A stretch of DNA of 64,000 nt. Origin: Henckelia pumila. Taxonomy: Eukaryota; Streptophyta; Magnoliopsida; Lamiales; Gesneriaceae. This document shows, piece after piece, positions 23,443 through 34,771 of the stretch (its first letter is position 1; the number at the start of each line of letters is the position of its first letter). The stretch covers positions 15,132,763-15,196,762 of the forward strand of contig NC_133122.1 in NCBI RefSeq assembly GCF_033568475.1, in the 5' to 3' direction. The notes under the pieces are model-generated. The model did not search any database. It worked only from the letters and a program-made list of their open reading frames with translations, and was not told the DNA's origin. The translations under genes and the position numbers were made by a program.

Positions 23443-23447
23443 AAACT

Positions 23448-23564
23448 TCACAAAAATGCAATAAAGAAAAATTAAGTACAATACAAATGCAAAATATAAC
23501 ATGTTTTATAATACAAAAATGCATGAAAAATACAAATTTGTTACAATCTAGTCCCATCAATCTT
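23448..23564 (-). other. Copia spacer between gag and protease
   Basis: This short AT-rich stretch on the minus strand between the gag stop and the protease has no open frame. It may reflect a separate gag ORF or decay. Confidence 0.4.
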
Positions 23565-24611
23565 TTAAGCAATGTCTTCGAAATAATTCAAAAAATCTAC
23601 AGAATTGAAACTAGTTGAACCAATTAAATGGTTACTGTTTTCAACAAAATTGGTCTCTTTTACTTTCCCCTTTGTCGATTCTTTATAGAGTTTACATAGG
23701 TGCTCAGGGGTTCGACAAATATGTGACCAATGTCCTGGAGTGCCACATCTATAACAAACACTCTCAGGTCTTTTTGAGTGATTTTCATTTTCACTCGTGT
23801 TTTCATGCTGCCTTTTTGGTGGGTGGTTCGTGACGTTCTTTTGAGATGAGTTATTGAAAAAACTATCTCGATTATTTTTATATCCACGGCCGCGACCACG
23901 ATCGCGATCATTTTTGCGTCCACGTCCATGTCCACGCCCACGTCCTCGACCTCGTCTACGACCAAAATCTGGTCTATGCCTTTGATTTTTGTTTTCATTT
24001 TTAATTACGACATTTGCTTCTGGAAATGCCGTTGATCTAGTGGGTCGAGATTGATGATTTCTTACTAACAATTCATTGTTCTTTTCCGCCACAAGAAGAC
24101 ATGCGATGAGTTCAGAATATCTCGAAAATCCACGCACTCTATATTGTTGCTGTAGAGTTATATTTGATGCGTGAAAAGTGGAAAATGTTTTCTCAAGCAT
24201 TTCCATCTCTGTGACTTCAAGTCCACAGAATTTCAATTGAGAGACTATTCGATACATCGCAGAATTATAATCACTGACTTTTTTAAAGTCTTGGAATCTC
24301 AACATATTCTATTCATCACGGGCGGTCGGAAGTATCACTTCCCTTATATGCTCAAATCTTTCTTTCAAGCCTTTCCATAAAATCATTGGGTCTTTTTCTG
24401 TGAGATACTTACATTTCAACCCTTCATCAAGATGTCGGCGTAAGAAAATCATAGCCTTTGCTTTATCTTGTGAGGTTGATATATTATTTTTTTTGATGGT
24501 TTCACTTAGACCCAATGACTCAAGATGCATCTCAACATCAAGAGTCCATGGCATATAATTTTTTTCAGTGATATCGAGTGCAACGAATTCAAGCTTTGCC
24601 AAGTTTGACAT
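23565..24611 (-). pseudogene. gag: Copia gag with CCHC zinc knuckle, one in-frame stop
   Basis: On the minus strand the ATG at 24611-24609 opens MSNLAKLEFVALDITEKNYM, the usual start of a copia gag. ILWKGLKERFEH and MLRFQDFKKVSDYNSAMYRI follow. A TAG at 24311-24309 interrupts the frame between ARDE and NMLRFQ; both halves share the frame. Downstream there is an Arg/Gly-rich stretch (GRRRGRGRGRGHGRGRK) and the knuckle CYRCGTPGHWSHIC with C-C-H-C spacing, which binds the element RNA in the particle. The product would be truncated after about 100 residues, so it is not functional. Confidence 0.88.
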
Positions 24612-25467
24612 GGTGGTGCTAGAAAAATAACAATGCATTTTATTAGTTAATTTCTATTAGTATGATAATACAAAATAATGGAATGACGAAAATTACAAGT
24701 GCGTATATAAATAGATAAAAAATCTGTGGTGGAAAATCGCCGGTGAGTACAAAACTCGTTAGCATGATGATCATAGTCGTTATGAAAAATAGCCTTAGAA
24801 AGGTCAAGAACTCCATCTTCTTCTTTTTCGAAAAAAAAAACGAGGAGAAATTATTTTGAGAGAAAGAATGAATTTGGTGTGATTGAAAAGAGTTTGAGTG
24901 AACATATTTATAGGCAAAAAACTAGCCGTTTATGATCGTTTGTGACCGTTGGGGGTAAAGAAAAAATCAAGTATGTGTTGAATAAAAATTCGTGATAATC
25001 ATGTGATGCATATAATGATAATCATAATTAAATAATTATGTATATCATATCACATTATTATAAGGTCGGTGTCGTAGACAGCCTTTTATATAATATTGTG
25101 AAATTAATTATACTAATATAGTTAGTATAAAGTCAGGTATAGTATATCATATCACATTATTATAAGATCGGTGTCATAGACAGCCTTTTATATAATAACA
25201 TGAAATTATACAAATATGATTATATTGTTTAAAAACCTTAGAGGCTTTTATATTTTTCGTATCCCTTACCGGGAGTGTGGGATGTCGTCTTAACATCCTC
25301 CCAGGATTTATAACAAGTTTTTGAAATTCATAACATGATATTATACACAATAAAAATATATAAACATTAAAAATAAATATTCTTACTTGTTCAATATTTT
25401 TGACTTCTTCTTGTATTTTGGAGTGTCTGAAATTATAGAGAACTTTTGAGCGATCGTGCTGATAACG
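24612..25467 (-). other. Copia leader with a 102-bp tandem repeat
   Basis: This is the untranslated region between the 5' LTR and gag. Next to the LTR (minus strand, from 25467) lies CGTTATCAGCACGATCGCTC, a primer-site-like stretch. Two copies of a roughly 68-bp segment beginning TATATCATATCACATTATTA start at 25041 and 25143, 102 bp apart, with few differences. No protein is supported. Confidence 0.65.
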
Positions 25468-25740
25468 TGTTGTGAAAAAGTAAAAATTTACGGTAAAAAG
25501 TAAATACTCCAAAACTCAAAATATATTAAACTCTATACTTTATAATATTTTTCTCTCAACTCAATTGTGTATTTTTCATCACAAATGAAGACCTATTTAT
25601 AGATCCACATTTGAGATTAGTCCAAAAATTAATACATCATTATCTACATCATCACACACTAATTTTCCACATTTTACAACTCAATATTCAATATTCAATA
25701 TTCAATATTCAACATAATAATAATAATATATTTTTCAACA
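25468..25740 (-). mobile_element. 5' LTR of the split copia element
   Basis: On the minus strand it starts TGTTGAAAAATATATTATT and ends CTTTTTCACAACA (273 bp, TG...CA). A TATA-like TCTATAAATAGG is at about 25590-25603. Its partner LTR would lie left of the window, so the two cannot be compared. Confidence 0.85.
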
Positions 25741-25925
25741 ATATATATATATATATATATATATAATTTTTTTCAAGTCCCCATCTATCATGCCCATTAC
25801 CATATCCACCAATGATGTGTCACTATTCTATTGGATGTGATAAAGATGTGATAAATTGTAGGTCCAATAAAATAGTGTCACATCATTGGTGGGCATGGTA
25901 GTGAGCATGATAGATAGATGCCTAA
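25741..25925. mobile_element. (TA)n run and adjoining fold-back MITE
   Basis: 25741-25765 is a TA run. From about 25778 to 25922 two arms pair: CACCAATGATGTGTCACTAT on the left and ATAGTGTCACATCATTGGTG on the right, with CATCTATCATGCCC against GTGAGCATGATAGATAGATG further out. No coding sequence is seen. It looks like a small fold-back element beside a TA microsatellite. Confidence 0.65.
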
Positions 25926-27455
25926 TATTAATGTATGAGTGGCACTCTAAAAAAAAACACTTGTAATTGACTAATATAATATTGTGTTGAAACTTGAATT
26001 TAAATATGAAATAATCATTTATTACATAGGTTTGTGTTTTTGGGACAATTTGTTACTCTATTATGTATACTCAACTAATTATGCGTATATTTCGTTAGTT
26101 GAGGGAAGATATATAGGTTTGAACTTTGAACTCATATTAAAGTAATAATAATAAATAAAAAAAGTCCCTCTATGTTGTAAATTGTAACAAGAAGAAAACA
26201 AAATCATGTATTTTGTGTTCAACGTGTATCCAATGTGATATAGTTTTTTTTAATATATATGATAATTAAAAGAAATTTTTTGAAGATAATTTATTTTCAA
26301 TGTCATCAATTTGATTTATACAATAACCGAGCAGCACCTGTCACTTTTGTCAAGACTCGTAACAAAATAATTCAGATATTTCAAGTGGTATATATAGTAG
26401 TCTAAACGTCACATATTGATTGACTATTATTCTATCTTGACGATATCATTTTCCAATAATCTCCCAATTTGTAACTGCAACGTGAATCGTATTTTTTTTT
26501 AATATATATTTTAACTAATCGCTGTGAGTACATCATCAAGTGCATGTAATCTTGATTCGATAGAGTATTCTTCCCTTTAATCTGTTTAATTTATAACTAT
26601 ATTTGATTATTTTATAAATATTAGGTAATAATAATTGAAAAAATTATGTGTAAATTTATTATTTAATGTGAAACATGCAATGCATAATATAGGAAACGAA
26701 AGCCGGCATACTGTGTCATGGAGTTAAAATTTGACAACTAAATAAAAAATCACAAAAGCTCCTATGAGACAGTCTCACGAGTTAATTTTGTGAGACAAAT
26801 CTCTTATCCAACTCTACTCATGAAAATATGTTATTTTTCATATCAAAAGTATTATTTTTCATTCTAGTATGAATCAACACGTCTTGCGAATGTAGATCAT
26901 GATCAAACTGCCTTGAATATTTACTCATAAAGAAAAATATTGAAAAAAATATTACAAACGTACTATGGTGATTGTATAACATGATTGGACCAAAAACAGT
27001 CATTCCAAAAACGACGGACTCGACAAAATTTATAAAATGATCAAAAGGTAATACATGTCTGGTAGTTCTAAATTAAACGTAGACAATAGTGACAAGTGAT
27101 GAAATGAAAAGTAGTAATCAAACTGAACTTAATATTTTTTTTGAAAATAACTGAACCTATGATTGATCATATATATACATACATATATATGTAGTACAAA
27201 TTGTACGAACGCGACCATAACATGGCACCGTGTCCTAAGGCCTATCGTCAATTTTTATGACTAGGAGATTTCACGTTAAAAAGGCGACACAAAACCTTAA
27301 GATTTACAAATACACAGAGAAATAAAACGTTACTCTTATGGTATTATTTTAAGGGTCAATTTAAGAGTGGACGTGTCCCAATAATATATGGAGTTCATTA
27401 ATTTTGGAGTGAGCGATCACACATATATCTTCAATATACATTTGATGTAGTACTC
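25926..27455. other. AT-rich intergenic stretch
   Basis: No gene is supported. Near 26760-26880 there is a segment of the CCTATGAGACAGTCTCACGA type, a dispersed plant repeat; a related copy is at 63690-63830. The rest is low-complexity AT-rich DNA with short chance frames. Confidence 0.6.
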
Positions 27456-27793
27456 TAAGGGAGTGTTTGGTAGAGATTTTACAAGGTGCTTTTTAACTTT
27501 TAGCTGCATAAAAATGATTTTGAGTATTTGTGAATGTTAAATTATGTTTTAACTTCTACAACCTTTACTCAAAAGCAAGAAGCTAAAATTTGATGATTTT
27601 TTTAGCTTTTGTTTTTTGTTTAAGATATAAAATTACAATTTGACATATATACACTTAATAAACTTATCATATTACATATAATTTTATTATTTTTTTAAAA
27701 TATTTTTTTAATTTTACATTATTATTACAAGCATTTTTTAAATTTTTTTAAAATTTTACATTATTGCTAATATATATATAAATATATAATTTT

Positions 27794-27921
27794 GATCATC
27801 CCTATGGTGCAGGAAAACTGTGTGCGACCACTAAAACCCGGTAGTGGGTTTTAGTGGTGCAAAAAAAAACCACTAAAACCCATCGCACACAGTTTTCTTG
27901 CACCCTAGGGTGCAGGGGATC
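27794..27921. mobile_element. Small fold-back element with nested hairpin
   Basis: Outer arms GGAAAACTGTGTGCGA and TCGCACACAGTTTTC pair. Inside them CCACTAAAACCC occurs twice with GGGTTTTAGTGG between, so two alternative hairpins can form. It is bordered by TA-rich sequence on both sides, including the TA run at 27935-27995. Confidence 0.7.
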
Positions 27922-27930
27922 GTAGCTGCA

Positions 27931-27934
<4 letters not shown>

Positions 27935-27995
<61 letters not shown>
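27935..27995. repeat. (TA)n microsatellite
   Basis: An uninterrupted TA run of about 61 bp within the Tourist-like MITE. Confidence 0.95.
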
Positions 27996-27997
<2 letters not shown>

Positions 27998-28387
27998 CAA
28001 TTCATACATTTTTGTACATATCTTATATATTTATACAATTTTTTTCATTTTAATATTTTTATTTTTATTAATCTTATATATTTTTTCAAATATTCATCTT
28101 ATAAAAAATAAAATATTTTTGATACAAAATTCATAATGTAAAATAATATATAAACTCATTTTTTATAGATGAGTATCAAAAATTTAATAATAAAATAAGG
28201 GTATGATTGTCATTTAGTTAAAAAATTAAGTTTGGAAGTAATTATTCTCCAAACACTAAACTTTAGTTTGTATTAGTTTTCAACTTCTATTTTCAAACAC
28301 TCCCAACTTTAGCTTCTCACCAACTTTAAAATAATCTCTACTAGAATCACTTTTAAATAAGTAAAAGCTCTCTCAAACACTCCCTAA

Positions 28388-29012
28388 GTGTAGCTTGAAA
28401 TTCTCTTGTGTGTGTGTGATAATAATGATATTTTTTGCTTCATCCAATTAGTGTTTGAAGAACGCCTTCCGAACTATATTATTCAGAGATCAATCCAATA
28501 TTAATATATAATTAAATGAGTCCCACGAGGAAAAAAATAATTATGTATTTTGTCTAAATCAACCTAAAGTTTTGGTCCAATTTTGATCATTGCAATTAAT
28601 ATCAAAGTAAAATGATTTCTTACCGTTCATTATTTCAATGATAATAACAATCTAACAAGAAAAGAGGACCAGAAGTACTAATGGCTCCATTTTACTGGAT
28701 AATCTTTTTCATCTGGGAAATTATATATGGAACTTGTGGAAATATTTTGGTGGTTAACAATGCCGAAAACTAATAAAATAACTTGCAATATTTTTGTTTC
28801 AAAAAAAAAAAAAAAACTTGCAATATTTTATTTGCAGTCAACTTATTACATAGACTTCGTACGATTCTGTGATGGGGCCGAGCTTTGATTGAGTGGTCTG
28901 GGCTGGGCTGGTTGAACAATCAAATTCCGATAGGCCCAATGCACGAACGAATGTCCAATTGTAAGCATGAGGTTGGTCCAGGCAAAAGCTTTGATCCATG
29001 CCCCAGCTAAAA
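28388..29012. other. Intergenic stretch without a gene
   Basis: AT-rich spacer with A runs near 28801. An open frame on the minus strand (28846-29130) overlaps the neighbouring MITE and is not supported as a gene. Confidence 0.55.
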
Positions 29013-29020
29013 GGAAGAAG

Positions 29021-29500
29021 TAGGGTGCAAACGAACCGAGACGATTCGTAAACTTTACGAGCTCGCTAGCCCATTCGATAAATATTTGATTTGTATTCGA
29101 GCTTATCGAACTCGAGCCGAATTCGAACATGTTCGAATTTTTTTTCGAGCCGAGCTCGAGCCAAAATTATTCTATTCGATAGTTCGCGAATAATTCGCGA
29201 GCCTTAATATTTAATTAATATAATATAATTATATAATAAATATATACATTTCGAACATTTTCGAACATTTTGAGATTTTCGAACCATAATATCCGATCAA
29301 TAATTCACTAATAGGTTCGAATGTTTCGAGCCAAACTCGAACTCGAACTTCATTTCAAGCCGAGCTCGAGCCAAAATATTTGAAATTATCGAGCTTCGAA
29401 TCGAACTCGAACTCGAATATACTCTTATCGAGCCGAATTCGAGCCTTGAAATTTTACCATTATTCGGCTCGATTCGGTTCGTTTACACTTTACACCCCTA
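29021..29500. mobile_element. hAT-like MITE of the ACGAACCGAG family
   Basis: The ends are TAGGGTGCAAACGAACCGAG on the left and, read inward from the right, TAGGGGTGTAAAGTGTAAAC. The 8-bp flanks GGAAGAAG (29013-29020) and GGAAAAAG (29501-29508) match at seven positions, as for hAT elements. The interior is rich in TCGAGCTCGA- and CGAACTCGAG-type words. Related fragments lie near 29530-29700, 33290-33450 and 34380-34515. Confidence 0.75.
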
Positions 29501-29508
29501 GGAAAAAG

Positions 29509-29987
29509 GTCAGCCGCAATTCAGCATTATAAAACAAAAGACCGGTATTAAATCTATCCGAACCTAGCCGAATTCTTGAAAGTTTGGGTTTGTCTTGTTT
29601 ATAATTGGGTCGAGCTCGAGTTTTATTTAACGAGTTTATTCATGACTCGTGAGATTATTCAAATTTTTATCGAATTTGAACAAACTTAATGATTATAAAT
29701 TTAAATATTAATATTGTCATGACTAAAAATGTAAAATCTTGGCAGAAATTTAACCACGTAGGAGTTGTTAACAATCCCTGTCACCATTTTTGGTGAGAAT
29801 CATAGTTTTAGTGGCTGTAATTAACTTAATGACTCAAATAATGCATACAAAATATAATTCCAAATAGATTTGTGAATGGAATAATAAAAAGATAGCATTC
29901 CAGAAACATCGGTGATCATCAAATTTTAGTGCAAATTGGAGAGTATGGATTATCCCCACAGTCCACATAGTGACAACTACTCACTCC
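29509..29987. other. Spacer upstream of the peroxiredoxin gene
   Basis: 29530-29700 contains a fragment of the CGAACT/CTCGAG repeat family. The rest up to 29987 is AT-rich and should include the promoter of the downstream gene, but no clear TATA box could be placed. Confidence 0.5.
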
Positions 29988-30029
29988 ATGGCGCAAACTT
30001 ATCTTCTCACCGACTACTCTCAACCTTAG
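29988..30029 (+). other. Candidate upstream ORF before the peroxiredoxin start
   Basis: ATG at 29988 in the context TCCATGG opens a 13-codon frame (MAQTYLLTDYSQP) that ends with TAG at 30027-30029, 57 bp before the main ATG. Whether it lies in the transcript depends on the start site, which is not known. Confidence 0.35.
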
Positions 30030-30086
30030 AACCCTGATCGATCCCTACTTTATACTGCCAATTCACACCCATTCCACTGGCAAAAA

Positions 30087-33011
30087 ATGGCTTGCTCAGC
30101 TGCCACTTCAATGGCTGCTCTTCTCCCAGCCAATCCCAGTCCCAATACCAAAGCTTGCTTTTCTTCAAGATTATCCTCCAATAAATTCCCATCACTTGTC
30201 CTACCTTCTTCATTTGCTGGGATTGGCAAATCTTTTCTATCCCATCTACCCTGCTCTTGTTCTTCCTCGAAAAGATGCAGTTTTGTTGTCCGTGCTGTAA
30301 GTCTTGCCATTGTCACTCTTTGATGTTCTTCTTTTTCACAGTTATGTTTTTCTTTTACCCCTTTCTTTATCTAGTGAATTTGCATCGATCTTGAAATGGG
30401 TTAATGCTTGTTTGATCTTTCTGTAACTTATGTTTTGGGGAAGACCCTCTGCTGTATTTCGTACTTCTATTTGTAAAGGTCCGGCTTTGAGATTAATTTT
30501 ACTGCTTACGTTATCCATGGCTGTGTTCGGAATGTAGTTCAATAATGTAGGAATTCAACTTTTTTAATCATAAGATTCGACTTTACTATAATGCATAACT
30601 ACATTATTCTTGTCTAAATACGCCGATGTGTGTATATATGGCTTGTGACCATGGATTGTGGTGCTGTTCTTTGGATTTCAAGAGCAAATGAATGTCTTTT
30701 TTTTTTCTTCCAGAAATTTTTATCCACTTCCAATTCAAATGTATTACCTGTGAATTGTGATCTGCGCCTATCTTGACAGAGTGAACTTCCACTGGTTGGA
30801 AATAAAGCTCCAGACTTTGAGGCAGAAGCTGTTTTTGATCAGGAATTTATCAAGGTAAAATGATCTAGAATGTCATGTTTGATTGTGGGCATTCTCTCGA
30901 CGTTGCAGAGAAGCAGTGGGACAGAAAGCTTTTTGTTCTTAAGAAAATATTTTTTTAGGGAAAAAATTGACATTTTCCCTTGGCTTCTCTATCCACAAAT
31001 CCAAATCCAAATCCAAATCCAAATCCAAATCCAAATCCAGTCTAAGCGGTTTCAGAAGTGCTCTTTAAGATAAAGTAGAAGTAGTTTAATGTTTTGATGC
31101 ATTGTAGAATAACTTTTTGATCTTGATTTCTTTAATCATTTTTTAAATAAAAAGTTCAACTGATCACCATTTTTTCAGAAAAAATACTCTTTCTTACCAA
31201 GAGTTTTTTCATGGAAATGCACTTTAGAGTTTTGTGTTCAACTTGTTGTCATGGTTCGATCAGACGTATGTGTTGCATGTTCCGTTTGTGTGGCTGCTTA
31301 GGGTCCTCCCTGTTTCCTTTCATGGGAGTAACACAACTTGGTGATAACCTTTAGAGACTACCTTCCAAGATGTTTAATAAAAGGTTCATGAAAAGAGACA
31401 CTAGAGCCGCCCCAACCTCATTTTCGACCTTTGGATTGTTTGAAGTTTGAAACAAACTCCACCTCAACTCAATCATTTTTTTACCACCTCATGCCCAACA
31501 TAGTGCAATATCTCCTATTCATTTGTATGGATATTGTTGCTTACCAAGATTAATTTCTACCGCAGGTTAAACTCTCTGAGTATGTGGGGAAGAAATATGT
31601 TATTCTCTTCTTCTACCCTCTGGACTTCACATTTGTTTGCCCCACTGGTGATTAATCCGATTCTTGAACCTGCGGCTATATCATTTCCCTTATCTTTGTA
31701 CTAGTGGTCTTTGTTGATTGATGTATATTCGACTCATTCATTATTTATTTTACAGAAATTATTGCTTTCAGTGACCGATACGACGAATTTCAGAAGCTGA
31801 ACACTGAAATATTGGGTGTATCTATAGACAGTGTGGTGAGTCTTAACTTTTTTCTTGTATCTACCTAAGTGAACATCTATATATGCATATTATGTTGATT
31901 TTATATGGTCTAGAGTTCTAGGCTATGAGCATTTTTCATAAGCAAGCCGAGTTTTATGCTATCCTAGATGAATTTGTTACCTATTTTTGTGTTATTGACT
32001 TGTTCACTTATTACTCAAACGTTATTTGTAGTTTTCACACCTCGCATGGGTTCAAACAGACAGAAAATCTGGGGGATTGGGTGATTTGCAGTATCCATTG
32101 ATTTCCGATGTGACAAAATCGGTTTCAAAATCATATGGCGTATTGATTCCAGATCAGGTACAAACTATATATTACTGATTTGTTGCATGCAATTCATGCG
32201 TATAATATTAAATTTTGATGCAAAGAGTTGTTTTAGACACATTAAGTTTTACAAAGCGTAATCATGTTGGATGAGTTTTATTTTATCATGCTTTTTTCCT
32301 CGTATAAAAAATAAAGGTGTTCCCCGGAAAGTTATTTTGGGAAAGAAAATTGGATGTACTTGTTGATTTTGACATTTAATTTTTGGAAATCCTTTTTACT
32401 TTTGCTGCTATATATTTTCTTTTTATGAGAGAATATAAATCGAGAGATTATTGATTGAGTGATCCCTTTTTAATATCATGATGTTACCATTTTCTTAGGG
32501 TCAATGAGTAGGAAAAGGCAGTGATTCAAGAAAATTTGATCATTTCTTCTACCATTTCAGGGTATCGCATTAAGAGGACTTTTTATTATTGACAAGGAAG
32601 GGGTTATTCAACATTCTACTATCAACAACCTTGCAATTGGCCGAAGTGTCGATGAAACGCTAAGAACTCTTCAGGTGATGTAAAACATACAAACAAAATG
32701 ACCATTTGGAACATGGTTTTAAATCTTCTGCTACTTTCTTTGTCACAAGTCCTATGATTAAGAAGTCTTCATCAAACATTGTAAGAGTCCTGTGTACTGG
32801 ACAAATATTCTATCGATACAGCAGTAGATGTAACAACCAGCTTCTACCCATGTCCCTTGTTGATCAGAGTAGTATTTGTATGTTTCTTGTGCAGGCTTTG
32901 CAATATGTGCAGGAGAACCCGGACGAAGTGTGTCCTGCTGGATGGAAGCCTGGGGAGAAATCCATGAAGCCGGATCCTGTTCTCAGCAAGGAGTACTTTG
33001 CTGCGATTTAG
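30087..33011 (+). CDS. BAS1: Chloroplast 2-Cys peroxiredoxin (BAS1 type)
   Basis: The enzyme reduces hydrogen and alkyl peroxides in plastids with electrons from thioredoxins or NTRC. Exons: 30087-30296, 30780-30854, 31566-31647, 31756-31835, 32032-32157, 32561-32674, 32895-33011. All introns are GT-AG, giving 267 aa, close to the Arabidopsis protein. The first ~65 residues are Ser-rich and lack acidic residues, as in a transit peptide ([17 protein letters not shown]). The peroxidatic Cys is residue 120 in FTFVCPTE and the resolving Cys is residue 242 in DEVCPAGW. The GGLG loop (163-166) and C-terminal YF motif (SKEYFAAI) are present; both belong to over-oxidation-sensitive 2-Cys enzymes. It converges with TAF15 on the other strand. 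An (AAATCC)n repeat lies in intron 2. Confidence 0.96.
30995..31039 (+). repeat. (AAATCC)n microsatellite in peroxiredoxin intron 2
   Basis: About seven copies of the 6-bp unit AAATCC lie within the second intron of the peroxiredoxin gene. Probably length-polymorphic. Confidence 0.9.
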
Positions 33012-33601
33012 GCCGAGAAATGAAATCATTCGAAGTCTGAACTATTGGTGTTATTTTCCAGTTGGAGAGGTCATTGATTTTTTTCCCCCTTTAACCATGT
33101 AACTAGAGAATTCTTGTGTTGAGTTTTGGCAATCTGGTTGTTTATTATTAATTCGGAAGTGTAAATGTCTCTTTCAATACTTGGTAGTTATGATGAACAG
33201 TCATGAGAGAGATTTGAGAAATCTTATTTGAAAGTCTCTCTTTGATAAAATAAGATCCGATATTTGAATAATCATTTGGCTCAACCGTTCGATAAATAAT
33301 AACCGTTTTTTAACGGTGAACAGGAATGAGAATGAATCAAACAGTTCGTTCGTGAGCTATTCGGAACTCGATTCGATAACCAAGCTGTTCGTGAGTTTCG
33401 AATATGATAAAAACTCGATCAATGAGTTTCGTTACCATAAACAAACCAAATCCTAGCTTTACGATATTCAAATCTCATTAGCTCGTAAATCGGCTTTTAG
33501 ATTAAAAATAATAATACTTCTTATATTTGATTTATGGTTTTATCCCTTCCTCTCACTCAATAGATCTATCTGGTCTAATATGGTACAGTACAATTCGAGA
33601 C
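33012..33601. other. Intergenic: 3' flank of peroxiredoxin and hAT-family fragment
   Basis: The 3' UTR should end in the first 200 bp. From about 33290 to 33450 there are words such as GAACTCGATTCG and AAACTCGATCAATGAG, related to the MITE at 29021-29500. No gene is seen. Confidence 0.5.
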
Positions 33602-33609
33602 GATGAAAT

Positions 33610-34142
33610 TAGGGATGGCTTCAGTGCAGGTTTGGGCAAACAAGGAACCCGTCCCGCGATCGTTGATCCGTCAAATTAAATATAATTTAAATTTTATTAA
33701 ATAAAAAAATTAAATAAATTCAAAAATTAACAAACCATCATTAAATTTAATTTTCAAATTTATATTAATAATATTTAGAACAAAAAAATATTCCTACAAG
33801 TTAAACTATATAATTTTTATTTAATTAATAATTAATAACAAAAAAAAATCATAATAATATATTTTCATATTAAAAATATCATAATATTTTAAAATTATTA
33901 AATCCAAAAATATTATAAACTTAAATTAGGGATAAAATATTGTTTATATAATATAAATAATATAATTATATATTATTAATATATATATACATGTATATTT
34001 TATATTTATATTTAATTATATTTAATATATATATTTTTGGCCGGTTTGGTCGAGACCCGCCGAACCTGCATGTGAAGCCGCTTGGCCGAGTCTAAACTCG
34101 TCCGCCGGACCGAGTTCAATGCTGAACCCATTGTCATCCCTA
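33610..34142. mobile_element. hAT-like MITE starting TAGGGATG
   Basis: The left end is TAGGGATGGCTTCAGTGC; the right end read inward is TAGGGATGACAATGGG. The 8-bp flanks GATGAAAT (33602-33609) and GATGGAAT (34143-34150) match at seven positions. The interior is AT-rich with a GC-rich right part (GGTCGAGACCCGCC). It sits next to a short duplication: ATATGGTACA occurs on both sides (about 33578 and 34155). Confidence 0.72.
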
Positions 34143-34150
34143 GATGGAAT

Positions 34151-34771
34151 GCAATATGGTACAATACAATTACAGGACGATGGAATGCGACGGTGGAAGG
34201 TTGTCTATAGATTTTACATTTTTAATCGTGACAAATATATAAATATTTAATAACTTTATTTATTAAAATAAAATTATAAGTTTTAATAAGAATATTATAT
34301 TTTTTTTACATATAAAATTTAATTTTTAATGAATCCAATCCGTATTTACATTTATAATGTATATTTATTAAGCTCTTTTAAACTTGATAAAAACTCGAAT
34401 ATGCTCGTGAACCATGATATATTCGTTGAATAAAGCTCGAGTTCAACTCGATTATAAACGAGTCAAACTCAGACATTCAAAACTTCAGCTCGACTCGACG
34501 TGACTATATCCCTAGCAACAATATTCAATTAAAATCTCAAGAAATGTTACCATTGATACAATAGGTGATGCTAAACTAGAAGGCCATATGACCGACATAA
34601 TTCACCACCATTACCATTTCATTCAAAAATCTAGCTTGAAGATCACACTTTCAAGTTACCCTTTTTGAGTCGTAATAATGGTAACCTAGTTGGTCCAACA
34701 TCAAGCTACATTCATGTTCGAATCAACAAACATGGTTCTGAGAAAATGATTACTCTTGTACGCTGACAAAC
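34151..34771. other. Intergenic stretch between convergent genes
   Basis: AT-rich, with a CGAACT/CTCGAG-family fragment at about 34380-34515 that ends ATATCCCTAG. The 3' UTR of TAF15 should lie at the right end. Confidence 0.5.

Larger units (their letters stand above)
11376..25740 (-). mobile_element. Ty1/copia retrotransposon split by four insertions, 3' end outside
   Basis: Read on the minus strand, the pieces 25740-23443, 22116-21978, 20104-19770 and 14133-11376 join into one copia order: 5' LTR, primer site, gag, protease, pre-integrase, integrase, reverse transcriptase, RNase H. The breaks are exact, each with a 5-bp target duplication (AAACT, TTGTA, CATGC), except the leftmost, where only one side is in the window. 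The rest of RNase H and the 3' LTR should lie beyond the left edge. Several stops in gag and RT show it is dead. It is the oldest layer of the stack. Confidence 0.9.
27459..28384. mobile_element. Tourist-like MITE with TAA target duplication
   Basis: Terminal inverted repeats GGGAGTGTTT and AAACACTCCC (perfect over 10 bp) are flanked by TAA on both sides (27456-27458, 28385-28387), as for PIF/Harbinger-type MITEs. The element is long (926 bp) because it holds a nested fold-back (27794-27921) and a long TA run (27935-27995). A second copy of CAAACACTCCC at about 28303 suggests that two related elements may be stacked. No transposase is encoded. Confidence 0.75.

Noticed and set aside
28846-29130. 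95-codon open frame on the minus strand
   Set aside because: It overlaps the end of the hAT-like MITE, has no recognisable domain and lacks gene-like context.
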